A program made the position numbers and the translations under genes. DNA of 64,000 bases from Taudactylus pleione (Eukaryota; Chordata; Amphibia; Anura; Myobatrachidae). Shown here piece by piece: positions 55,192 to 64,000 of this stretch. The notes under the pieces are model-generated. The model ran no database searches. It saw only the letters and a program-made list of their open reading frames with translations, and was not told where the DNA came from. Each line of letters begins with the position of its first letter. Positions within the stretch are counted from its first letter, which is position 1. The stretch spans positions 54,024,001 through 54,088,000 of the forward strand of contig JAUIMM010000200.1 in assembly GCA_031769625.1 (NCBI GenBank). Reading direction: 5' to 3'.

Positions 55192-58100
55192 ATGGAGGAC
55201 AAAAAACTGGAGGATAAATAGGGAAAGATCAAGAACCACTTCCTCCTAGTGCTGAAGCTGCTGCCACTAGTCATGACATAGATGATGAAATGCCATCAAT
55301 GTCGTCTGCCAAGGCCGATGCCCAATGTCGTAGTAGAGGGCATGTAAAATCCAAAAAGCCAAAGTTCAGTAAAATGACCTTAAAAAATAAATTTAAATCG
55401 ACTGAGGAGAAACGTAAACTTGCCAATATGCCATTTACGACATGGAGTGGCAAGGAATGGCTAAGGCCCTGGTCTATGTTGAGGACTAGTGGTTCAGCTT
55501 CACATGATGATGGAAGCCCTCCTTCTTCCGCTAGAAAAATTAAAAGATTTAAGTTGGCAAAAGCACAGCAAAGAACTGTGCGTTGTAAGAAGATATCTCA
55601 AATCCCCAAGGAGAGTCCAAGTGTGGCGGCAGTTGCGATGCCTGACCTTCCCAACACTGGACGGTAAGAGGTGGCTCCTTCCACCATTTGCACGCCCACT
55701 GCAAGTGCTGGAAGGAGCACCCACAGTCCAGTTGCAGATATTCAAATTGAAGATGTCACTGTTGAAGTACAACAGGATGAGGATATTGGTGTAGCTGGCG
55801 CTGAGGAGGAAGTTGACGAGAAGGATTCTGATGGTGATGTAGTTTGTTTAAATCAGGCACCAAGGGAAAGAGTTGTTGTCCGTTGGATGAAAAAGCCCAT
55901 CGTCATGTCTGGGTAGAAGACCAAAAATTCCACAACTTTGGTCTGGAAATATTTCTATCCAAATCTGGACAACAACTGTCTTGCCATATGTAGCATGTGT
56001 AAAGGTGTAATAAGTAGGGGTAAGGACATTAACCACCTAGGAACATCCTCCCTTATCCGTCACCTGCAGCGCATTCATAAAAAGTTACTGTCAAGTTCAG
56101 AAATTGTGGCTAAGACCGTAAGCAGTCCAGGGAACACCTAAATCCCTATGTCCTGTTGAATCCAAGCGCCTGCAAACCACACTGTCAACTCCCTCCTCTT
56201 CAATTTCCTCCTTAATCAGGATCGGAAGTAGTCCTGCAGGCCATGTCACTGGCATGACTGACTCCTCTCCTATCCGGGATTCCTCCGGAGGATTCTGCAT
56301 TGCTACAGCTACTGCTGCCGCTGCTGCTGTTGTTGCTGGGAGTCATTCATCATCCCAGAGAGGAAGTTGGAACACCACTACTTATTTTACTAAGCAATTA
56401 ACCCTCCAACAGTCCTTAGCGAGGAGGATGAAGTATGACAGGAGTCATCCTGTCGCAAAGTGGATAACTGAGGCCTTGACAGCTATGTTGGTGTTAGATG
56501 TGCGTCCGGTATTAGTGCAGTGGGATTTAGACAATTTATAGAGGTAGTGTGTCCCCGGTACCAAATCCCGCCTAGATTCCACTTCACTAGGCAGGCGATA
56601 TAGAGAGGTCAGAAAAAGTGTCCTCAGTGTCCTAAAAAATGTAGTTGTACCCAATGTCCACTTAACCACGGACATGTGGACAAGTGGAACAGGGCAGACT
56701 AAGGACTATATGACTGTGACAGCCCACTGGGTAGATGTATTGCCTTACGCAGCAACAACAGCAGCGTCACCAGTAGCAGCATCTCAAAAACGCCAGCTCG
56801 TTCCAGTGCAGGCTACGCTGTGTATCACCGGTTTCAGTAAGAGGCACACTGCCGACAACCTCTTACAGAAACTGAGGGAAATCATTGCCCAATGTGTTAC
56901 CCCACTTAAACTCTCCTGGGGATTTGTGATATCTGACAACGCCACCAATATTGTGTGGGCATTACATCTAGGCAAATTTCAGCATGTCCCATGTTTTGCT
57001 CACACAATAAATTTGGTGGTGCAGAATCTTTTGAAAAACAACAGGGGCGTGCAGAAGACACTTTGGGTGGCCCAGAAATTTCAGGCCACTTTTGCCATTC
57101 AGCGACTGCGTGCCAAAGACTGGAGTGCCAGCAAACAAGAGGTTGTAACACGGTGGAACTCAACCCTCTATATGCTTCAGAGGATGGAGGAGCAGCAAAA
57201 GGCCATTCAAGCCTATACATCCACCTATGACATAGGCAAAGGAGAGGGTATGCACCTGACTCAAGCGCAGTGGAGAATGAATTCCGTGTTGTGCAAGGTT
57301 CTCCAGCCCTTTAAACTTGCCACACGTGAAGTCAGTTCAGTCTTTGCCAGCTTGAGTCAGGTCATTCCCCTCATTAGGCTTTTTCAGAAGCAACTGGAGA
57401 AAGTGAAGGAGGAGCTAAGACAGAGCGATTGCGTTCGGTATGTGGGACTTGTGGATGGAGCCCTTCATTCGCTTTCCCAGGATTCGAGGGTGGTCAATCT
57501 GTTGAAATCAGACCACTACATTTTGGCCACCGTGCTCGATCCTAGGTTTAAAGCCTACGTGTTGTCTCTCTTTCTGGTGGACACAAGCCTGCAGAAATGC
57601 AAAGACCTGCTGGTGAAAACACTGTCAGCTCAAGCGGAACGTGACACGGCAACAGCTCCTTCTTCATTTTCTCCCACAACTGAGGCTGCCAGGAAACAAC
57701 ATAGATATCCTAACCAACCCGCTGGTGGTGATGCAGGGCAGGCAGGACCAAGTTTGAACATCTGGTCCGGACTGAAGGACCTGCCAACAATTTCTGACAT
57801 GTCTACTGTCACTGCATATGATACTGTCACTATTGACAGAATGGTGGAGGATTACATCTGTAACAACATCCAAGTAGGCATATCAGACAGTCCGTACCTG
57901 TACTGGCAGGAAAAAGAGGCAATTTGGAGGCCCCTGTACAAACTGGCTCTATTTTACCTAAGTTGCCCCTTCTTCAGTGTGTACTCCGAAAGAGTTTGTA
58001 GTGCAGCCGGGAACCTTATCAGCGAAAGACGTAGGAGGTTGCTTCCACAAAATGTGGAGAAGATGATGTTCATCAAAATGAATTATCATTTCTTCCTGGA

Positions 58101-58248
58101 AGACCAGCCTCCAGAACGTACAGAGAGACCTGTGGTGGTGGATTCCAGCAGGGACGAATTAATGCTCTGTGAGGATGAGGATTTACACAACACTGAAGAG
58201 GGTGAGGAATCGGTGGATGAGGATGAGGATCACATCTTGCCTCTGTAG
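55192..58248 (+). pseudogene. hAT transposase pseudogene (third, older copy)
   Basis: Aligns throughout with the 1038-residue transposase. Breaks: TAG at codon 10 (55219), Glu to stop at 55668, Gln to stop near 55915, frameshifts near 56140 and 56515-56600, and a deletion of the NLPRHHLK segment near 57135. The last 524 codons (56674-58248) are open, including the first Asp (TTDMWTSG), VISDNATNIV and the SVYSERVCSAAGNLISERRR region. The BED finger is legible at 55938-56080. Divergence from the young copies is roughly a tenth by eye. Confidence 0.9.
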
Positions 58249-58894
58249 AGCCAGTTTGTGCAGTGACAGATTAATTTGCAGCTTGTTTTGTGGGGGCCCA
58301 AACGAACCAATCATTTCAGCCACAGTCGTGTGGGAGACCCTGGTGCTGAAATGATTGGTTTGTTAAAGTGTGCATGTCCTGTTTATACAACATAAGGGTG
58401 GGTGGGAGGGCCCAAGGACAATTCCATCTTGCACCTCTTTTTTTTCTTTGCAGTATGTACTCTTTGAGGCCTAGTTTTTCAAACTGCCTTTCTGTCTGCC
58501 ACTGCAGTGCCACTCATAGATGGGCCACGTGTTTGTGCTGCCCACTTGTGGCGCTTAGCATAGTCATCCAGCTACCTCGGTACAACCTTGTGGTCTAAAA
58601 ACAATATTGTGAGGTGTGAGGTGTTCAGAATAGACTGGAAATGAATGGAAATTAATGTTATTGAGGTTAATAATAGCGTAGGAACAATAAACCCCGCAAA
58701 TTCTATGATTTTAGCTGCTTTTATGCTTTTTTTCCAAAAAAATACAGATCCAAAAACAAAACCCGGAAGGGTGGTATTGACAAAACCAATCCAGATCCAA
58801 AACACGAAGAAAGATCTAGATCCAAAACCAAAACACAAAAAGTGGCCGGTGCACACCCCTACTTACAACATTATAATTGTACAGTCGTTCCTTT

Positions 58895-59335
58895 TCCCCT
58901 GAAGTGCCTACACTGAACAATATATCATTCAGTGTAGGCACCCTTCCTCATCCCTGAACATGGTCAATATGTTGTTATCTGCATATTGACCATCATGTTC
59001 AGGCGATGATTGGTGCAGAAAACAGCCTGCAGGAGCGTGCATTGCTGGTCGTTTTCGACATTTTCATGCCCGATTCATGCACGATTAATGAGCGATTGAA
59101 CGATAACGCGACTTTAAACAATGGAAAACAGACAAAAACAATTGTTCAAATTGGTTAAATTCGTTAGATTTAACCAATTTGTCTGAACAACCATTTTGTC
59201 TGTTTTCTAGTGTTTGTGAGCAAATGGCCGATTGTGATTTTCTCCCATACATTACCAGATTTTCATTCCAACCAGCCAGATTGGACAGATATCTGACAGA
59301 TAATTATATAGTGTATGCCCAGTATAAGTAATGTG
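58895..59335. repeat. Fold-back repeat region
   Basis: Three successive inverted pairs: GTGCCTACACTGAA/TTCAGTGTAGGCAC; GAACATGGTCAATATG/CATATTGACCATCATGTTC; AAACAGACAAAA...GGTTAAAT/ATTTAACC...TGTCTGTTT. Ends AGTGTATGCCCAGTAT like the 38229 MITE. Confidence 0.65.
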
Positions 59336-59380
59336 AATTGATGACCTGACATAACATAGCTGAGATACTAATGATTAAAG

Positions 59381-59678
59381 CAGGGGCGTATTAAGAGAGA
59401 AGGGGCCTCCTCCTATCTCCCCGGCTACCGTCAGTGAACTGACAGCAGTGATAGACTCTGGGCACTACAGTGTGCTCGGAGTCCACTGCGCATGCACAGA
59501 TCACCGGAAAAATGGCTGCGGTGGTGATTTTCCAGGTGTTTTCTGTAGCGCTACTCCGTGGGACATCAGAAAGGTAAGGAAAAAAATAGTATGGGTGCAG
59601 GGTGTACGGTGCTTGTCCTCCCTGGACCTAGGGGCCCGTGTGCACTGCACACCATGTACCCATTATAATACACCCATG
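59381..59678. mobile_element. hAT-type MITE (CAGGGGCG...CACCCATG)
   Basis: 298 bp with perfect GATTAAAG duplications at 59373-59380 and 59679-59686. Related to 36235-36865. Confidence 0.83.
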
Positions 59679-60067
59679 GATTAAAGCTCTATCAGCTGTA
59701 GAGCTAAGTACACAATCAGCCAATCAGAAGTGACCAGCTGGTGCTGCTGGTTGTCACCATCATTGTGTATGGTTGCACCAGCACTCCAGCCACTGCAAGA
59801 GATACATCTCTAGGCCGGTGTATCTGCCTTCAGGTCTGCATCAGTCATAATTATGAGAACATGCCCCCTTTCCTTCCCTTCCTCATGCCACTACTCCAGG
59901 GCCTAATAAATCATAAGCGTAAGAGGTGCCAAACTGTGAATACGGACATACTGTATATGCTCTGTTTATGGTATGTAGATGCAGTATGAAAATGTGTATC
60001 TGACTCAGAACAATAGATGTACGTCCAACACTACATGAGCCTCACTCTGTATATGTTTCCACAGATG

Positions 60068-60920
60068 CATACCTCCCAACATGACCCTCTCCTGGGGGGA
60101 CACAGGGGGTCATTCAGACCCGGTCGTTAGCGCGATGCGCTCGGACCGGGTCGATGGCCCCCCACAGAGCATGCGCACGACGGCGCCGGCACCATCGTGC
60201 GCATGTGTGAGACCTGCTACGACCGACAGCGCCGGTCGTAGCGGTTCTCGATCCAAAAGGGGCGAGCTGTCGATGTTGATTGACAGCTCGCCCCGTTTGG
60301 AAGGCGGGCTGGGGGGGGTGGCAGCCCAAACGGAGGCATTCCCATGGGAACTCCTACCGTTTGGGGCGGCCCCACTGACATCACTAGTGATGTCAGTGGA
60401 GAGCTTCTGGCTCTGACAGAGCCAGAAGCTCTCCAGGGCTTACGACAAGGGAGACCCTACCCTAGGGTCTCGTCGTAAGCCCCGATGGTCGCGATGGGCT
60501 CTGACCATCGCGACCATCACCGGAGCGGTCGTTAGAGCTGTGGGTGTTAACCCACAGCCTAACGACCGCAACAGAGGCGGGCGTTCAGGATGCAAGTGGC
60601 CGCCCAGTTTCTGAGCGACCGCTTGCATCCTCCGACCGGCTCTGAATGAGGCCCACAATGCTCTGGTCCTGGACTTCCCTGGTAAGAGGTGGGGCTGCAG
60701 CACAGTTCAAAATTCAAATAGGGGAGCCACATCAACTGTCCTTTCACACGCTGCCAAACACCACTGGCTGGGACTCACTGGCAGTTGGTGTGACTCCCCT
60801 ATTTGAATTTTGGACTGTACTGCAGTTCACCTCTGGAGCCTCCACCAATCATAAATCACCAGGGAAGTCCAGGACTAGAGCACTGTGTCTCTCCTGGAGA
60901 GCGTCATGTTGGGAGGTGTG
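60068..60920. mobile_element. MITE with CATACCTCCCAACATG ends (copy 2, interrupted)
   Basis: Sibling of 8988-9287 split by a 550-bp string-of-hairpins insertion. 59690-60060 before it shows nothing recognisable. Confidence 0.82.
60105..60654. mobile_element. String-of-hairpins element, copy g (nested)
   Basis: 550 bp, GGGGGTCATTCAGACC...GCTCTGAATGAGGCCC, with ACA at 60102-60104 and 60655-60657. The uninterrupted sibling MITE has a single ACA at this point (GGCACAATGCTCTGG near 9019), so the 3-bp duplication is proven inside the window. Confidence 0.92.
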
Positions 60921-61306
60921 TATATGTGGTTAACTTTTTATTAATATGTAGGGGACACAGTGTCACTAAATTGTATTATACAAAGTATTGCACTAGGAGA
61001 CACATTTTGTTAATATGCGTGTATGTTTCTGGGCAAAGATGTTATTGTCTGGGACCTGGTGCTTGCAACATGGAAAATTGTAACAAAGTTAAAATAGAAG
61101 CACAGAACTTAAATAAATTGTTTAATCAACAAGACCTTTCTCAGAGGAGCAGCACACCTTTATCAAGGTAACTACAGTTAGCCGCACACAATATTCATCA
61201 ACCTCACTCATTCGAAAAGTGGTGGCAAGCTGTTGCCTAGCAACTAGATTTGCACTGAACCAAAGCAATTGATTATTAATCAGTGTTTATCTTTCCAGTG
61301 CTAGTT

Positions 61307-61711
61307 AAGCTAGGCATACACGGCCAGATAAAATGTCTGTCAGACTGACAGACATTTTATCTGGCAGCCTGTCAGCCACAGATGTCCGCGGCATACACTG
61401 TGAGATTGCTCTCACAGTGTATTAGCCGAAATCTGCGCTCCGCCCTTGGGGGAGGAGACATCTCCCTGTTCCTTCCATGGGGAGGAACACAGGAAATGTA
61501 TGTCTGTCGACCGCAGCTGGGCATACATTGCCCGATGCGGCCGACAGTTTACCGGTAAATATCGCATCGGACGGGCATGCTGGACAATCCGGCATGCCCG
61601 ACCAAGCAATATTTAACCCTCAGACGCCCCCCCACACGCTACAATTATCGGGGCGATCTGCGGATATAGGGCGGATCGCTCCGATAATTGTAGCATGTAT
61701 GGCCAGCTTTA
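61307..61711. mobile_element. MITE with GCTAGGCATACACGG...TGTATGGCCAGC ends
   Basis: About 405 bp with hairpins TGTCTGTCAGACTGACAGACA and CGCATCGG.../CCGATGCG. TSD not clear. 60921-61306 holds no recognised feature. Confidence 0.65.
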
Positions 61712-61855
61712 GAAAGTGAAGTATCTAATTGGTTGATATTCTTTACTGCAAATAGCGAACCTGAATGCAGTTCTAGTAAATGCGCTCTATAATGTGCATT
61801 ACTCCTAATGCATAGCTTTCACAATTGTGCAACTAAATTGTGGAAGTTGTAGTTA

Positions 61856-62844
61856 ATACCCCTTTTACACCGGAGCTAAAACCCGGGTTATTGCAGGGTT
61901 AACCCGGGCAGCTCCCTGGTGTAAAAGGGGAGAGGGTTGGATCGCCGGGTCAAGTGACCTGGCAATCCAACCCAGGTAAATAGCAGGGTTTAACATGGGC
62001 GTAGCCCGTGAAACCCTGCTGTGAGAACAGCGCACTCCGGGTCACGATGACCTGGAGTGCGCTGCTAGCCGGCCAATTGGTCCGGCTTCAGTGGCGCTTG
62101 GAGATGACGTCATCTCCAAGCGTCCACTTTCACGTCGGGAAAGCCGGGTCTATGCAGATCCGACTCCGGCGTGAGCGGCGCCGACTTGGGAATATCCTGA
62201 GTCAGCGCCGGCTAAATTCCGGGTCTGATCTGGATAGGAACTCTGGCCATGATTCAGAGCCAGTCGCTCTGACAGTGCGCTTGCTCTGAATCAGGGCCGG
62301 TCTTTTTTTTTTTTAGAACGGCCTCCTGGCCGCTCGCATAGCTGTGGGTGACCACCCACAGCTATAGCGAGCGGCCAGGAAGATGGTCGCGATGGTCAAG
62401 ACCATCGTGACCATCAGGCTTGCGACGAGACCCTTGTGGTAGGGTCTCGTTGCCGCAAGCCCCAGAGAGCTTTCGGCTCAAACAGAGCCGAAAGCTCTCC
62501 CACTGACATCACTTGTGATGTCAGTGGGGCCGCCCCCAGACGGTAGGCGTTCTCATGGGAACGCCTCCATCTGGGCAGCCACGCCCCCAGCCCGCCCAAC
62601 TAAGGGGGCGTGCTGTCACTAAACATCGACAGCACTTCCCCTTTGGTACGAGACCCGGAGCGACGGATTGCCCGTCGCTATCCAGGTCTCGCTCATGCGC
62701 ACGACGGAGCCGGCTCGGTCGCACGCATGCACTCTGGGCCACCATCGACCCGTTTGCGAGTGCTCAGCGCTTGCGACCGGGTCTGAATCAGGCCCTCTGT
62801 TCCAACTCCGGGTCAGACCCGGAATTTTGGTGGAAAAGGGGTAT
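61856..62844. mobile_element. ATACCCCTTTTACACC element, interrupted
   Basis: ATACCCCTTTTACACCGG...TGGAAAAGGGGTAT, with ACCCGGGTTA/TTAACCCGGG and GCGCACTCCGGGTCA/TGACCTGGAGTGCGC stems. Split by a string-of-hairpins insertion. Same family as the 0.3-2.9 kb repeats. Confidence 0.72.
62245..62795. mobile_element. String-of-hairpins element, copy h (nested)
   Basis: 551 bp, GGCCATGATTCAGAGC...GGTCTGAATCAGGCCC, with TCT at 62242-62244 and 62796-62798. Second case of nesting in an ACCCGGGT-type element (compare copy a). Confidence 0.87.
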
Positions 62845-64000
62845 ATGTGTCATTATCATTCTGTGATATCTTTGCAAACTGCTATTCCAGCACTAGAACT
62901 CAATTTTAACGATACAAAGCCTATAAAACTGCTACTGGAAATCCTAGAAGCTCGGGAGTCACAATAGTAAACCAAAACACATTTCTTGTTAAAATATTAG
63001 CTTTATCCATAACTGTTTAGATTTAAGTGGGACAGTCCCGATCTGAAGGCTCTGTCCCACCATCCAAATCATGGCGGCATTATTCTATTGGCCGATAGTA
63101 TATGAGGTACTTCCTATTCACCACTGCATCTGTCATTAATTTGATGGCAGTGAATGGCTGGTTATAGGGGAATAAGGGGCAGTACACTACACCCCATCAT
63201 GATGCAGAGTCCCAATTCACTGAGCTGATATTTTGTAAGGTACACTTTATTAGCGATATTATGGTAGTTATTATTTATACAGAGGTTGGTTAAAACATGG
63301 ACTCCATCCAATTATTCCAAGAAGAATTTGGTTATATTAAGTGATGGGAAATGTGCACTAGTGACCAAATCCCCCACCTCTCACTTATCCCCTTCAGAAA
63401 GCCTCTGGCAACAATCTGTTTAAGGACATTGGCCACAATTGGACATCCCCGATTGGGCCCAAATTACCAATGTTTTGGGTACTATGCATGCACTGGTGCC
63501 CCAAAGCGCATATGCTATGATGTTACTGCGACTCGGTTGCCATTGTGTTATCGGCGTGCCGGCGCCAGTGTCTACCGATGCAGATTTCTTGACCCCGGCA
63601 GTGGAGTTCCGGCGGATTGTCACGATGGTGATCCAATCCTGCATCTTTGGACGCAGCACTCGGATCAGCTATGCTGGCATGAGGAGTCTTTTACCTTGCG
63701 ATACCTCCTGAGGCATTTGCATATTTTTGCTATGCAAAATAGTGCCCAACAATGGATCAGGCCCATTAAAAATGAGACGAGGTGCTTGAGGAGGAGAAGA
63801 AATGGAAAGTTCATCCTCCATGTCAAGTATTACCTGTAGCATCTGCGCCTCTAATAAAGATAATTGGGAGTTTATGTTTCAACAAGTGGTGCCCATAAAA
63901 TTACTGATATTATTTAACAATTTATTGTTCACTCTGTAACATATGTTTATACTATTTTCATTGTGAATACACTTTGTGCAATATGTTTTATAAAGATCAT
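62845..64000. other. Unassigned 3' flank
   Basis: An open frame of 162 codons (63351-63839) has no recognisable domain, and the segment 63440-63700 reads in more than one frame. GATGTTACTGCGACTCGG and GCGTGCCGGCGCCAGTG look repeat-derived. I do not call a gene here. Confidence 0.35.

Larger units (their letters stand above)
54955..58861 (+). mobile_element. Decayed hAT element, 3' end intact
   Basis: The right end CACCCCTA stops at 58861. I cannot find a matching left end or an 8-bp partner of CTTACAAC (58862-58869), so the 5' end is truncated or altered. Confidence 0.75.

Noticed and set aside
63351..63839. 162-codon ORF as a gene
   Set aside because: No domain, an overlapping frame of 90 codons is equally open, and the sequence looks repeat-derived.

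Overview
This is a vertebrate nuclear window, most likely from an amphibian with a large genome. The signs are one gene spread over about 44 kb with GT-AG introns, and introns filled with hAT and 3-bp-TSD DNA transposons, MITEs, L2/CR1-like LINE scraps and minisatellites. The amphibian call rests on my general memory of similar repeats and is not proven. There is no bacterial operon, CRISPR array or plausible tRNA or rRNA gene.

The backbone is one plus-strand gene, a kinesin-8/KIF19-like motor gene, from the start codon at 9999 to a stop at 53844-53846 and an AATAAA at 53864. Nine exons encode a 342-residue kinesin head (exon 1 MKK..., VALRIRP, GPTG, NSSRSH, DLAGSER, YRDSKLT, HISPA). The ATP-binding P-loop is broken in the spliced product: it reads GPTG-TFTM, without the x-G-K that should precede the threonine. 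After the head the gene changes character. From 38.6 to 51.1 kb a four-exon cassette (called A, C, D, B here) is tandemly duplicated about four and a half times with its introns. Exon D is itself an array of a 14-residue unit (consensus VVPMPRKHLAVPEA) with 9, 5, 2, 1 and 1 units from 5' to 3'. Exon phases make B and A+C+D frame-neutral modules. The first D exon is frameshifted by one missing A, and the fourth B exon cannot join the fifth C exon in frame.

Two essentially identical, full-length autonomous hAT transposons sit in opposite orientation in introns 5 and 7 (17029-24222 plus, 27345-34675 minus). Each has TAGGGGTG...CACCCCTA ends, its own perfect 8-bp target duplication, a TATA box, a 160-bp tandem array (18 versus 19 units) and an intact 1038-residue BED-finger hAT transposase. 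The two transposases have identical protein sequences. A third, older and broken relative lies downstream of the kinesin gene (about 55.0-58.86 kb).

Eight short elements (about 370-600 bp) begin and end with GGCC(C)T(C/G)ATTCAG-like ends; six have clear 3-bp target duplications. Seven of the eight are built almost wholly of adjacent perfect or near-perfect palindromes, up to 11 hairpins in a row. This string-of-hairpins architecture is the most unusual mobile structure in the window.

Layout: 1-2.9 kb ACCCGGGT-type repeats; 2.9-4.5 kb minisatellites; 4.5-6.2 kb a decayed repetitive ORF (minus strand); 6.5-8.2 kb a non-autonomous hAT; 9.0-9.65 kb two MITEs; 10-38 kb kinesin head exons with transposons in the introns; 38.6-53.9 kb duplicated kinesin tail; 54-58.9 kb decayed hAT; 59-64 kb MITEs and repeats, no gene recognised.
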